Source: Roseiarcus sp036488815 (lineage in GTDB: Bacteria; Pseudomonadota; Alphaproteobacteria; Rhizobiales; Beijerinckiaceae). From it: DNA of 64,000 bases. A program made the translations under genes and the position numbers. The notes under the pieces were generated by a model. It searched no databases, was not told the origin of the DNA, and worked only from the letters and a program-made list of their open reading frames with translations. Below are positions 40,359 through 48,807 of this stretch, in pieces. Each line of letters opens with the position of its first letter. Within the stretch, counting starts at the first letter, position 1. The stretch is from positions 23,195-87,194 of the forward strand of contig DASXGX010000103.1 of assembly GCA_036488815.1 (NCBI GenBank), given 5' to 3'.

Positions 40359-43171
40359 CCTGCCAGCGCCTCATTCACTTCGTTCATCACCCCATCCATC
40401 CCAGGCCCAAACAGCGCATACATGCGCCCGAGCCCTCCTTTCGCGTCGAAGGGTGCGAAGTCAAGATCGTCGCGCTCGATCCGCATCGAAGTCGCAATGT
40501 GGTCGCGGATCATGCGCAGCCAGTCCATCTGCTCATCGTTGAATTTCTCGCCCGCGCCGGAATGGCGCTTCAAAATCCAGGTCTGAAAGTTGCGGCGCAC
40601 GCGGTCTTCTGTCGCCATCAGCTTGTCGTCGAGGCCCGCAACGCGGCGAATAAGCGCCACGAGTTGGGTAATTTCGGAGGCCGGCGTATCGCCCTTGTAG
40701 TCGTCGAGATGCGCGTAAGCCCGCCAGACGTACGCTGGCGCGAGGCGCGGCCGGTCGGCGCGCAATATCGCGAGAAGCGAGGAAATCATGGCGTAAGTGA
40801 CTTCCGAGCGGCGAGCGGGTACCGAGAAGTAGATCGTCAGCGCCTCGATCTCATCGCGATGGGCGTTGAGCCAGTCGGCGAAATCCTTGACGATCGCCTT
40901 GGCGTTTTCCGTCGTGTCGCCTGCCCATTCGGCGCTCAAGAGTGTATCAAGCGTTTCATGGTCGATCGTCTGCTCGTGGTCGCGGCGTATCGCTTCGAGC
41001 ATTTCGACGAACGGACCGCTGAAGACGTTCGCGGCCTCTTTGACGAGCTTTTCGCGCGCGGCATTCATGGCGGCTTCGTCGGGCTCCGCCTCGCCCGTGG
41101 CGGCCTTGGCGGTCGCGGCGATCGTATCGCCGTCGATGGCGTCGAAAAGGTCGCGCACTATCTTGGCGAGCGGCCGGCCTGCCGCCTCTTCGATGCGCTT
41201 GCGCTCCTCCGGCTCCAACTGCTTGTCGAGGCGCGCAAGGCGGGCGGCAAGTGAGGACAGGGACTCGTCGTCGCGGATGCCCATCACCACGCCCATCGCG
41301 AGGTCGCGAAAGGAGATTGACGGCTTGCTGTCCAGTGGCCGGCTCGCGGTCTTCAGCGATTTCGTGACGCCGACCGCGTCGACGATTACGTAATGGGTCT
41401 TGGCCTGCGCCGAGGGGGTGACCTTCTTGAGATCATCCGCCTTCACGATCCGCGTGCCACGTCCCTTCATCTGCTCGAAATAGTTGGCGGAGCGGACGTC
41501 GCGCATAAACAGCAGACATTCGAGCGGGCGGACGTCCGTTCCGGTTGCGATCATGTCGACCGTCACGGCAATGCGCGGGTTGTAGGCATTGCGGAAGTCC
41601 GCGAGCGTCGCCTTGGGGTCTTCAGTGGCCAGATAAGTGACCTTCTTGCAGAAGTCGTTTCCCTCGCCGAATTCGGTCCGCACGATCTGGATGATGTCGT
41701 CGGCGTGACTGTCGGTCTTCGCGAAAATCAGCGTCTTCGGCACTTCCTTACGGTTTGGGAAAATTTCGGGCAGGCTGTCGTGAAAGGCGCGGATCACCGT
41801 GCGGATTTGATCGGGATTGACGACGGACTTGTCGAGATGGTTTGCGCTGTAGGTCTCGTCTTCGTCCTGCCGTTCCCAGCGCTTGGCGCGCGTCTGCCGC
41901 TCGCGTTTCTCGATCAGCTGCTTTGCTTTCAGTGCGCCGCCGGACTGCGTGACCTGCGTATCGATCAAGTAGACTTCGTTGCCCACGTTGACGCCATCCG
42001 CCACTGCCTTTTCGTGCGTGTATTCGCTGACGACGTTCTTCTGAAAGAAGCCGTAGGTGCGATTGTCGGGCGTCGCGGTAAGGCCGATGAGGAAACTGTC
42101 GAAATATTCGATCACGTGCCGCCAGAGGTTGTAGATTGAGCGGTGGCATTCGTCGATGATGACGACGTCGAAGAATTCGGGCGGCAGCGCGGCATTGTAG
42201 ACGACGGGAAGAGGCTTGCTGCCCAGCTGACGCCGCTCGGCTGGATTTTCGTCCTCCGCGCCCTGCGCAAGCTCTTCGCCCTTTAGGATCGAGTACATAC
42301 GCTGGATCGTCGAAATGCAGACCTGCGCATGGGGCGAGATGAACGACGAATTGAGGCGCTGGACGGTGTAAAGCTCGGTGAACTTGCGGTTGTCGTCGTT
42401 CGGGACAAATGACATGAATTCCTGTTCCGCCTGTTCGCCGAGATTGCGCGTGTCGACGAGGAACAGGATGCGCCGCGCGCCGCCAAATTTCAGCAGACGA
42501 TACACCTCCGATATAGCGGTGAAGGTCTTGCCCGAGCCGGTCGCCATCTGGACCAGCGCGCGCGGCCGGTCCGCCTTTAAGGAGACTTCGAGGTTCTTGA
42601 TCGCGGCAATCTGGCAGTCGCGCAGGCCGGTCTCGTTGAGCGTCGGCAGGTCTTGCAATGCTGCGCGGAAGGATTTTGGCTGCGCCGCCCATTCCCGCAG
42701 CGTCTCCGGGCGATGGAAGCTGAAAACCTCACGCGAGCGGGGTTTGGGATCGCGCGCGTCGGTGAAACGCGTGAGGACGCCGGTCGCCTCGTAAATGAAC
42801 CTCAGCGGCTCGGAGTTCTTGACCCATTTTAGTTGCGCCGCCGCGTAGCCGGAGGACTGCTCCTCGACGGTCGTGATCTTGGCTCCCCAGGTGTCGGGCT
42901 TGGCCTCGACGACGCCCAGCGCCTTATTGTCCGAAAACAGCACGTAGTCGGCTGGGCCGACGCTCGTCGTGTATTCCTTGACCGCGATACCGGGGGCCGC
43001 GGCGTGATCGATGCCCTTTTTGTCCTGGACGGCCCAGCCGGCGGCCCGCAACCGCTCATCAATGGCGTCACGGGCGATCTGTTCCGGGTTTTTGTTCTCG
43101 CTGGCCAAAAGGGGTCCGTGATCGAAATCTGGCGCGAATCGGCGTAGGTGCACGAGTATCAGTTTATCCAC
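40355..43171 (-). CDS. hsdR: type I restriction endonuclease, motor and nuclease subunit
   Basis: 938 residues. N-terminal PD-(D/E)xK nuclease with VGPADYVLFSDNKALGVVEA and K (E-x-K: VEAK); SF2 helicase with Walker A QMATGSGKTFTAI, Walker B VIIDECHRSIYNLW, LIGLTATPDN and GRGTRIVKADDL; EcoEI-type C-terminal region. Cuts unmodified DNA after translocation. The GTG start at 43171 lacks a ribosome site; TTG at 43108 (MASENKNPEQ) is a good alternative that matches where relatives start. First gene of the operon; its promoter must lie in the right duplicated segment. Confidence 0.93.
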   Translation of the reverse strand: MDKLILVHLRRFAPDFDHGPLLASENKNPEQIARDAIDERLRAAGWAVQDKKGIDHAAAPGIAVKEYTTSVGPADYVLFSDNKALGVVEAKPDTWGAKITTVEEQSSGYAAAQLKWVKNSEPLRFIYEATGVLTRFTDARDPKPRSREVFSFHRPETLREWAAQPKSFRAALQDLPTLNETGLRDCQIAAIKNLEVSLKADRPRALVQMATGSGKTFTAISEVYRLLKFGGARRILFLVDTRNLGEQAEQEFMSFVPNDDNRKFTELYTVQRLNSSFISPHAQVCISTIQRMYSILKGEELAQGAEDENPAERRQLGSKPLPVVYNAALPPEFFDVVIIDECHRSIYNLWRHVIEYFDSFLIGLTATPDNRTYGFFQKNVVSEYTHEKAVADGVNVGNEVYLIDTQVTQSGGALKAKQLIEKRERQTRAKRWERQDEDETYSANHLDKSVVNPDQIRTVIRAFHDSLPEIFPNRKEVPKTLIFAKTDSHADDIIQIVRTEFGEGNDFCKKVTYLATEDPKATLADFRNAYNPRIAVTVDMIATGTDVRPLECLLFMRDVRSANYFEQMKGRGTRIVKADDLKKVTPSAQAKTHYVIVDAVGVTKSLKTASRPLDSKPSISFRDLAMGVVMGIRDDESLSSLAARLARLDKQLEPEERKRIEEAAGRPLAKIVRDLFDAIDGDTIAATAKAATGEAEPDEAAMNAAREKLVKEAANVFSGPFVEMLEAIRRDHEQTIDHETLDTLLSAEWAGDTTENAKAIVKDFADWLNAHRDEIEALTIYFSVPARRSEVTYAMISSLLAILRADRPRLAPAYVWRAYAHLDDYKGDTPASEITQLVALIRRVAGLDDKLMATEDRVRRNFQTWILKRHSGAGEKFNDEQMDWLRMIRDHIATSMRIERDDLDFAPFDAKGGLGRMYALFGPGMDGVMNEVNEALAG

Positions 43172-43261
43172 CGTGGGGCGGCCGTCAATTTATTGCCCTG
43201 AAAATGTTCATGGATTTTGAAGCGCCTAGCCGAGCGGGGCGCGAAGCTTTGCTTTCGACTC

Positions 43262-43735
43262 GCTGTCGACCGGCCTGCGAGCCATGGGGGGTCATTTTTC
43301 ATTTATCCGACCGCGCAGCCATTATGAGGGGTCAATGCTTCGGGCCGAAGAGATTCTCGACGGATCAACAGATGGCGCCTACCTTCATGGACTGCCGTAC
43401 GGGGCGTTCGCAGAGGCATTTACGCGGTAGGAGCAGCGCCGCGGAAATCGGAGGCGATGATATGTTGCGAGCCTGAAGACCCAAGTTGCAGCGATTGAAA
43501 CACAACGTGCTGAAGCGCAACTCGCCAAAATGAATGCCGCCCGCGAACGCCTTACCCCGCCCGAAGAACGGCGGGCCCGGCTGTTGGCGACTATCCCCCT
43601 CGAACTTCAGCAGGAGGGACTCTCGCTGCCGGCTCTTCAGGCTCTGTTGCGCGGCCGCTGGCGCGGGAATGTTCATCCGGGAGATTTGGGGACGGCGCTG
43701 CGCAAGCTGGGGTTTACTCGCCATCGGCGATAAAG
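43262..43735. repeat. duplicated segment, right copy (decayed)
   Basis: Partner of 36586-37060. Around 43285-43335 it has unrelated inserted sequence, and later an 8-nt deletion (relative to 36771-36790) that breaks the small gene. Same orientation as the left copy, so recombination between the two would delete the restriction-modification operon. Confidence 0.75.
43463..43733 (+). pseudogene. broken copy of the 118-residue island protein gene
   Basis: Same protein as at 36771, but the start region has lost 8 nt (ATGATATGTTGCGAGCC against ATGATGAGCGCATATGTCGCGAGCC in the intact gene), so the start codon is out of frame. From 43530 an ATG opens the remaining 67 codons (AARERLTPPEERRARLLATI, then PLELQQEGLSLPALQALLRG), which keep the whole winged-helix-like part. 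A shortened protein could still be made. Confidence 0.65.
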
Positions 43736-43921
43736 CGGCGGTGCTGGCCTTCGAGCACTTTGGCGCAAACTGGGGTGACTAAGCGGAGCACATTGCCGCC
43801 AGCAGGGCGCAGATGGCCGCTCGAAGGCTCGCTGCGCAGACGGTGAACGCAGAGGGAGGATTTGCACGAGCCCTTGCCGACCAGGCGGGATTCCGTCAAC
43901 TTTACCGAGTCATCGGCCCCA

Positions 43922-44545
43922 CTACATCACGCCGAGTTCCCTCACGGCCTTAATATTATCTAGGTCAGCGGCTGTAAGAACGGCCCTCTCTTTGATATTT
44001 TTCACGCGATTGGCGAGATTGGCCGCCAGATCGTTTATAAGATCAGCGTTATCATTGACAAGTTGAATCGCATAGCGCCAAACATCATCAGTTGTACTAT
44101 CTATACGTTCTTGCGCGACGCTGTCGACGTCTACACCGTCGGCTTCTCGTCCATGCTGGATGTTGCAGAGGAGATGCACAAGCTCGCGATATTTGGCGAA
44201 ATCCTGTTCTGCCCCTTTCCCTTCAGTCGCAAATATTTGTTTAGCCTCTTCGAGGTCGACCTTGTTTTCTTTTGGTGACTGTCGCGGAGGCAGCGTCTCA
44301 GCAAGAGCGCCCGCACATAGGACTGCCATGCGCTTTCTGAGGTAGAGTTGCACGTCCTCCAACGACGACAGGCGCTGAGGGAGTGTAAGTGAAGCCTCGC
44401 CTCGATGCGCCGATGGCCCGTCGATCTGAATAGAGACGTCACCAGTACGAAAGCCGAGCAGCCGAGCAATCACATAGTGTCCCATCTCATGTCGGGAAAC
44501 CCGCAGTGCAGTGTCGCGAAGGTAGGAGGGCAAAGCTGCATTCAT
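43922..44545 (-). CDS. M41-like (FtsH peptidase-type) metallopeptidase, stand-alone
   Basis: 207 residues, soluble. VSRHEMGHYVIARLLGF gives the zinc motif with His19, Glu20 and His23 in HExGH form; EGKGAEQDFAKYREL gives the third ligand Asp115, both as in the FtsH peptidase domain. There is no AAA domain and no membrane segment. A stand-alone M41-like peptidase next to a HEPN gene on the same strand suggests a protease that activates, removes or is controlled by the HEPN protein. Low-GC relative to the host. ATG 44545 is chosen for its normal N-terminus; the frame runs on to 44758. Confidence 0.65.
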   Translation of the reverse strand: MNAALPSYLRDTALRVSRHEMGHYVIARLLGFRTGDVSIQIDGPSAHRGEASLTLPQRLSSLEDVQLYLRKRMAVLCAGALAETLPPRQSPKENKVDLEEAKQIFATEGKGAEQDFAKYRELVHLLCNIQHGREADGVDVDSVAQERIDSTTDDVWRYAIQLVNDNADLINDLAANLANRVKNIKERAVLTAADLDNIKAVRELGVM

Positions 44546-44673
44546 TCCGGTACCATGACGAGGGGTGGGCTTTCGATCAATCTGGCGTGGGCGGCTTGTT
44601 GAATACTTAAGATCATACCCGCACCGCACGTCAATCAGCCTGAAGATCGTATGCCGCGTTTTGAGAAACCGAG

Positions 44674-45348
44674 CTAAGCGCCAATTCGTCCAGATGGCGG
44701 GGCTCCGTGGCCGACTGAGGCAGCGGCGCTCCAGTATATAGCTGCTTCGTCCATCCATTTTTGCTTCAAAATATTGAAATCGAAAAACTCGTGCCCAATC
44801 AACGCGTTTGCTTCTTCTACCAAGGGTATCGTCATTTCAATTACGTTCCGCTCGTCACCGTAAACCTCAGCACGCGCAACTCCTCGATATATTGCGTCAG
44901 GTGCCGCTGTGTGCGCTAGCCAATTGTTTCGCGTGACCTTAATCGCCGCGAGAGAGTCAGAACGACTCGCACGGTCAAGTTTGCCAGACCAATCGACAAA
45001 TCGATGTTCATCGAACGAAAATGTAGATTCATATCCTGATGATTTTACTATATATTCTCGCTCGTCTTGATATGCATTCGTCTTTAGAAGCGTGTTTATT
45101 GACCATAGGCTAGCAACGCCTTTTCGGTTGTCCCAAATGCGGCACAGTGAAATCACAATCACATGGTGGAGACTCGCCGAAATGACGTTGAAACCAGGGT
45201 TGAGCTTTCGAGCATTGATGCAATCGATAAGCTCTGCATTTACCCCGGTAGGAGCAAAGAGTTCATAGTTCGCTATAGCTTCCTCAAGGTTTCGGCTGAC
45301 GCTCATCGCGGTCAGGTGTGCTGTGCTGGTACGAGTCACGGCGCGCAT
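44674..45348 (-). CDS. HEPN-domain protein, AbiU2-like
   Basis: About 224 residues, helical. LHHVIVISLCRIWDNRKGVA, then SLWSINTLLK and AIKVTRNNWLAHTAAPD, resemble the AbiU2-type HEPN domain. Arg140-Asn-...-His146 fits the HEPN RNase motif R-x4-6-H with the typical Asn after Arg. HEPN proteins are often ribonucleases of abortive infection and toxin-antitoxin systems. It is 128 bp upstream of the M41-like gene on the same strand. Start uncertain (45348 or 45306); neither has a good ribosome site. Markedly AT-rich. Confidence 0.55.
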   Translation of the reverse strand: MRAVTRTSTAHLTAMSVSRNLEEAIANYELFAPTGVNAELIDCINARKLNPGFNVISASLHHVIVISLCRIWDNRKGVASLWSINTLLKTNAYQDEREYIVKSSGYESTFSFDEHRFVDWSGKLDRASRSDSLAAIKVTRNNWLAHTAAPDAIYRGVARAEVYGDERNVIEMTIPLVEEANALIGHEFFDFNILKQKWMDEAAIYWSAAASVGHGAPPSGRIGA

Positions 45349-45762
45349 CGGGGGGCCTTCATCATGATGGGTGCGCCGCTGGACTATCATGAGGTTAAGG
45401 GGTCTCCGGACGCCTTTGTGAGGCCCCATCAAACGATGCCAAAACGTTGGCCGCGAGTTGCGAATGGCCTTTTCGAGAGTGTGTATATGTGATCGTGTCA
45501 CTTTATCAAATACGAACGTGATTCGGATGATCAGGATTACGGGTTTCGACAAACTCTCCCGCGAGTTGGTTGATGCAGAAAGCGCTTGCTGCTTTGTGCC
45601 CCGCGAACTCGGGACGATCATGGCGTGCACGCCGGGCCGTTCTGGCATGCGCACGATGCCGCTCTCCGAGAGACTGGCGGGAGAAAGTGATGCTCGACGA
45701 GGTGCAGAATTGGGGCGAGAGGCATGACATCGCAGTCGTGGAGAGCGACTTCGAGGCTTTAG
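45349..45762. other. 414-bp region between the divergent HEPN genes, with a possible gene remnant
   Basis: Holds the promoters of both divergent genes. At 45527-45600 a plus-strand frame reads ITGFDKLSRELVDAESA and then ELGTI, which resembles the start of a short conserved alphaproteobacterial protein as I remember it, but the rest of that frame is meaningless and a second frame (EKVMLDEVQNWGERHDIAV) takes over near 45680. This looks like a broken gene, or chance. No intact gene is called. Confidence 0.3.
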
Positions 45763-46896
45763 GTGACCTCCTGGAGCCCAATCGGCATTTTGCCCAATCT
45801 AAGGGGCAGCAAAACCGCCGCGGCTGAATTTGTGGCGTCCGCCTGCGACACTGTCGCCTTTGTCGGTTCCGATGATTTGCGCGTCCAAGCTATCTGCGAG
45901 GCCGCGCCGAAGTTCACGGACCTGCTTTCGCGCTTCACAGATGCGTTCGGCGTCGCTCTCGACCCCGTTGTCTTCATCGTGCGCGACGACGCGCTGTCAT
46001 TCCTAACGGCCGAGGCACTGTTGAGTTTTCGCGACGTGGTTGCGATCAGCATCATTCCCTATTGCCGATCGCTTAACACGGTCCATCGGGCGACGAACGG
46101 CATCGCCTATTCAAACACCTTTTGGATTTACCCGTGGACGTTAAGCAAGGACAATGAATGGCTCACCACATCAACGCCTGCATTTAGCGGCATTCACGAT
46201 GTTGAGGCGTTTCGTGGTCAATCATCGCCCGAACTGCCGGTAATGGAGATTGACGACCTCGATTCGCCCCTCCTTGAGGCGCTGGTTGCGTGCTGGAAGC
46301 GACATTATTTTCGGAAGGGGCGACGGTGGAAAGACCGTGCCCTTTTTCGATCGCTTAACATGGCCGTCCAGGCGGCATCGCTTCCGGCAGGTGTTGGGAC
46401 AACAATTTTCGATCTCGGCCGCAGCATATCCCTTTGGGTGTCGGCCTTCGAGATTCTTTCACATCCGCGCATCGGCAAGGCTGGGTTGTCCACGGTCTAT
46501 CCGATGCTGGAAGGGATTTCCTTTTGCGAGCGCAACGTCGGGCGCCGTCGATACGCCGCTTACAACCCGGCGAAAAAGAAAAAGGCGAAAGAGCCGCGCC
46601 GGTCACTGGCAAGCTGGGTTTATGGCAAGCTGTACCAAGCGCGCAATGACTTCTTACACGGCAACCGAGTATCAACGAAGACGTTAAGTCCCAAAGGCAC
46701 CAAAAACGGCCTTTTCTGGCTAGCGCCGTCACTATACCGTCTGGCGTTGACGGGTTTTCTGAAGTTGTCCGTCGACCGGCACCTGCCCTATTGGCTTTCT
46801 GGCGACTACGAGAACAGCCCTGCACTGCGGAAGAAGCTTAAGGTCTACGAACGTCAAAGCATCGCCGAGCGAGCGCTTTTGCGTATCCGGAAATGA
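45763..46896 (+). CDS. HEPN-domain protein, ApeA-like
   Basis: 377 residues. The N-terminal 190 residues are mixed alpha/beta of unknown kind. The C-terminal part (RSLNMAVQAASLPAG; LGRSISLWVSAFEILSHP; WVYGKLYQARNDFLHGNRV) matches the ApeA-like HEPN layout, with Arg294-Asn295 and His299 as the R-N-x3-H catalytic motif. ApeA-type proteins act in abortive phage defence. GTG 45763 has GAGG 7 nt upstream. It is divergent from the AbiU2-like gene, so two HEPN proteins stand back to back. Confidence 0.6.
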   Translation: MTSWSPIGILPNLRGSKTAAAEFVASACDTVAFVGSDDLRVQAICEAAPKFTDLLSRFTDAFGVALDPVVFIVRDDALSFLTAEALLSFRDVVAISIIPYCRSLNTVHRATNGIAYSNTFWIYPWTLSKDNEWLTTSTPAFSGIHDVEAFRGQSSPELPVMEIDDLDSPLLEALVACWKRHYFRKGRRWKDRALFRSLNMAVQAASLPAGVGTTIFDLGRSISLWVSAFEILSHPRIGKAGLSTVYPMLEGISFCERNVGRRRYAAYNPAKKKKAKEPRRSLASWVYGKLYQARNDFLHGNRVSTKTLSPKGTKNGLFWLAPSLYRLALTGFLKLSVDRHLPYWLSGDYENSPALRKKLKVYERQSIAERALLRIRK

Positions 46897-47399
46897 CGGA
46901 CGCTTCTGGAACGGGAATGGCCCCGTAGTCAGTGGTGTGAGGTGAACCTTGCCACAGAGAAGAAGGTGCGCCTTTTGCGAATCTGCGCAAAAAATTAGAA
47001 AATTTATGTGCAGAAAAGTGAAGCACCCCCCGGGATTTCAAATTCCCCCTCCCGGGGCCGCCCAAACAAAAAGGATTCCTTGTTCGCCGCTCGGTTCGCG
47101 CCCGCGCAGGCGCACAGTCGGTCACGGTGCATCAACCGGCTCGCCGGCATCGCGCCAGCCAGCGGCGTAGACCCAGAAGCCATGCAGGCGCAGAGAAGAG
47201 CGCACACACCTCCGTCGAGCCGTATTGGCGAAGTGGCACAGTCGGGCCATCATCGAAGCCGCCCACGGAGGATATGACTCCCCTGAGCAGTCACGCGATC
47301 GGGCAACGCGATTGAGCAGGCGGTGGAATGAAGCCCGACAGCGCCGGACCCTCCTGGCGTGCATGCGCCCACGCGTTGAATTGTTCAGCGCAAACGAAA
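46897..47399. other. 503-bp region between the last cargo gene and the right end
   Basis: No supported gene. It has a terminator-like structure after the HEPN gene (CCCCGGG at 47028-47034 with CCCGGGG at 47051-47057, and an inner GGGATTT/AATTCCC pairing) and an AT-rich tract at 46988-47012. The short open frames show no family features. Confidence 0.5.
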
Positions 47400-47419
47400 T
47401 GTGGGGCTCGATGTGGGGC
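47400..47419. repeat. subterminal direct repeat, right copy
   Basis: TGTGGGGCTCGATGTGGGGC differs in one base from 32291-32310 and has the same orientation. It stands 52 bp inside the right attachment core, whereas the left copy stands 129 bp inside the left core. Confidence 0.65.
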
Positions 47420-47470
47420 CTGGAGTAATCGCGCCAAATAATGCAGCCATTTCAACGCATTACAAGATTA

Positions 47471-47485
47471 GTGGCGGAGGGGGCG
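47471..47485. repeat. attR: tRNA-Ser 3' end core
   Basis: GTGGCGGAGGGGGCG, identical to 32148-32162. All but its first base belongs to the tRNA gene, which therefore stays intact after integration. Confidence 0.85.
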
Positions 47486-47561
47486 GGATTCGAACCCGCG
47501 ATACGGTTTCCCGTATACACACTTTCCAGGCGTGCGCCTTCGACCGCTCGGCCACCCCTCC
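47472..47561 (-). tRNA. tRNA-Ser (anticodon GGA)
   Basis: A 90-nt class II tRNA on the minus strand. Acceptor GGAGGGG pairs with CCCCTCC, then G and encoded CCA. The anticodon stem CACGC/GTGTG (one G-T pair) holds loop CTGGAAA with GGA; a long variable arm (TATACGG/CCGTAT) and the T-loop GTTCGAA follow. It is the integration site of the island. Confidence 0.97.
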
Positions 47562-47697
47562 GGGACGCGCCTTGCGACGCGAGCGCCGCGCATAACACTT
47601 CGTCCGCCCCGCGCGCAAGTCGGCTTGTGTCCGGCGGCGTGGACAGCGCGCGCGGCGATGCGCTAGAGGACGATCGCGTCGGTTGGCGGGAGTGCGC

Positions 47698-48024
47698 ATG
47701 TTCCGATTCGTGCTTCGATTCGTCGGCCTGATGCTGCTTGCCGGCGCCTTCGCCGCGGCGGTGATCGACGGCGCGCGGTCGCTGGCCGCCCAACAGATCA
47801 CGCTCACGTCGATGGGGCTTGCGCTCGACCTTGCCTTTCCCAGCAAGTTCCCGCTGCTGCAGCCCTTTGTCGAAAAGCGCCTTTATCCGCTGTTGTGGGA
47901 CCCGATCCTCCTCGCTATCCTTTCAGCGCCGGCGTTCGTCGATCTGGCGGTGGTCGGCGCCGTCATTTTCTTCCTTCTGCGGCCGCGCCCGGCGGCGATC
48001 GGCGTCTCGCCCCGGACGCGGTGA
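47698..48024 (+). CDS. small conserved membrane protein
   Basis: 108 residues with two membrane segments: VLRFVGLMLLAGAFAAAVID near the start and DLAVVGAVIFFLLRPR at the end, separated by a periplasmic-type loop (LDLAFPSKFPLLQPFVEKRL, then YPLLWDPILLAIL). I recall similar two-span proteins in Hyphomicrobiales, without a known function. GGCGGGAG lies 5 nt before the ATG. It precedes msrA on the same strand by 71 bp. Confidence 0.7.
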   Translation: MFRFVLRFVGLMLLAGAFAAAVIDGARSLAAQQITLTSMGLALDLAFPSKFPLLQPFVEKRLYPLLWDPILLAILSAPAFVDLAVVGAVIFFLLRPRPAAIGVSPRTR

Positions 48025-48095
48025 GCCCGCCTCGCCCGCGTAACAAACCGCGCCGCCTATGCGACAATGCGGCGAACCTCCATCAGGAGCCGGTC

Positions 48096-48752
48096 ATGTT
48101 GAGCTTCTTGAAACAAAAGACCCATCTTGTTTCGCCAGCCGAGGCGCTGCCCGGCCGCGCTCATCCGATTCCGACGGCGCGCGACCATTTCGTCAATGGC
48201 AGGCCGCTCGCCGGACCCTACCCGCAAGGCATTGAAACCGCGATCTTCGGGATGGGCTGTTTCTGGGGCGCCGAGCGCAAATTCTGGCAGGCGGGCGAGG
48301 GCGTCTATGTCACCGCCGTCGGCTACAGCGGCGGCTCCACCCCCAACCCGACCTATGAGGAGGTCTGCTCAGGCAGGACCGGCCATACCGAAGCGGTGCT
48401 GGTCGCCTACGACCCCGCCAAGATCAGCTACGAGGACTTGCTGCGCATTTTTTGGGAGAACCACGATCCGACCCAGGGGATGCGGCAGGGCAACGACGTC
48501 GGAACCCAATATCGCTCGGCGATCTACACGGCGAGCGCCGATCGATTGGCGGCGGCCGAGCGGTCGGCGGCGATGTTCGGCGAAATCCTCAAGGCCAAGG
48601 GGTTCGGGGCGATCACGACGGAAATCCGCGAGGCGGGGCCGTTCTATTTCGCCGAGGATTATCACCAGCAATATCTGGCCAAGAATCCGGGCGGCTATTG
48701 CGGTCTTGGCGGCACCGGCGTCTCCTGCCCGATCGGGGTCGCGGCGGCCTGA
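48096..48752 (+). CDS. msrA: peptide-methionine (S)-S-oxide reductase
   Basis: 218 residues. Repairs oxidised methionine in proteins using thioredoxin. FGMGCFWGAERKFWQ contains the catalytic Cys; GYSGGSTPNPTYEEVCSG, GHTEAVLVAYDP, FWENHDPTQGMRQGNDVGTQ and YRSAIY follow in family order, and the C-terminal GGYCGLGGTGVSCP holds the resolving Cys pair. CAGGAG precedes the ATG. A 7-bp GAGCGTG/CACGCTC inverted repeat separates it from the convergent kdpE. Confidence 0.95.
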   Translation: MLSFLKQKTHLVSPAEALPGRAHPIPTARDHFVNGRPLAGPYPQGIETAIFGMGCFWGAERKFWQAGEGVYVTAVGYSGGSTPNPTYEEVCSGRTGHTEAVLVAYDPAKISYEDLLRIFWENHDPTQGMRQGNDVGTQYRSAIYTASADRLAAAERSAAMFGEILKAKGFGAITTEIREAGPFYFAEDYHQQYLAKNPGGYCGLGGTGVSCPIGVAAA

Positions 48753-48807
48753 CGTCGATTCAAGCAGAGCGTGGGTTGCTTCGGCGCTCACGCTCCTCGT
48801 AAGGCCG

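Larger units (their letters stand above)
32148..47485. mobile_element. 15.3-kb integrative island in tRNA-Ser(GGA), satellite-like, with defence cargo
   Basis: Bounded by direct copies of GTGGCGGAGGGGGCG, the right one being the 3' end of tRNA-Ser. Next to the left copy stands a P4-type tyrosine integrase gene reading inward. Contents in order: integrase, AlpA-like protein, primase and RepA-like ATPase, iteron-like repeats, small proteins, type I restriction-modification operon, decayed duplicate, M41-like peptidase, two HEPN-type proteins. There are no capsid, tail or conjugation genes, so it must rely on a helper or on passive spread. The cargo from 43.9 to 46.9 kb is clearly lower in GC than the host. 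Confidence 0.85.

Noticed and set aside
45506..45781. 91-codon minus-strand frame in the HEPN intergenic region
   Set aside because: Ser/Arg-rich composition and overlap with the presumed promoters; no motif.
47441..47793. Frames crossing tRNA-Ser (AEGAGFEPAIRFPVYTL and GGVAERSKAHAWKVCIRETV types)
   Set aside because: Both are the familiar false proteins produced by reading through tRNA-Ser.
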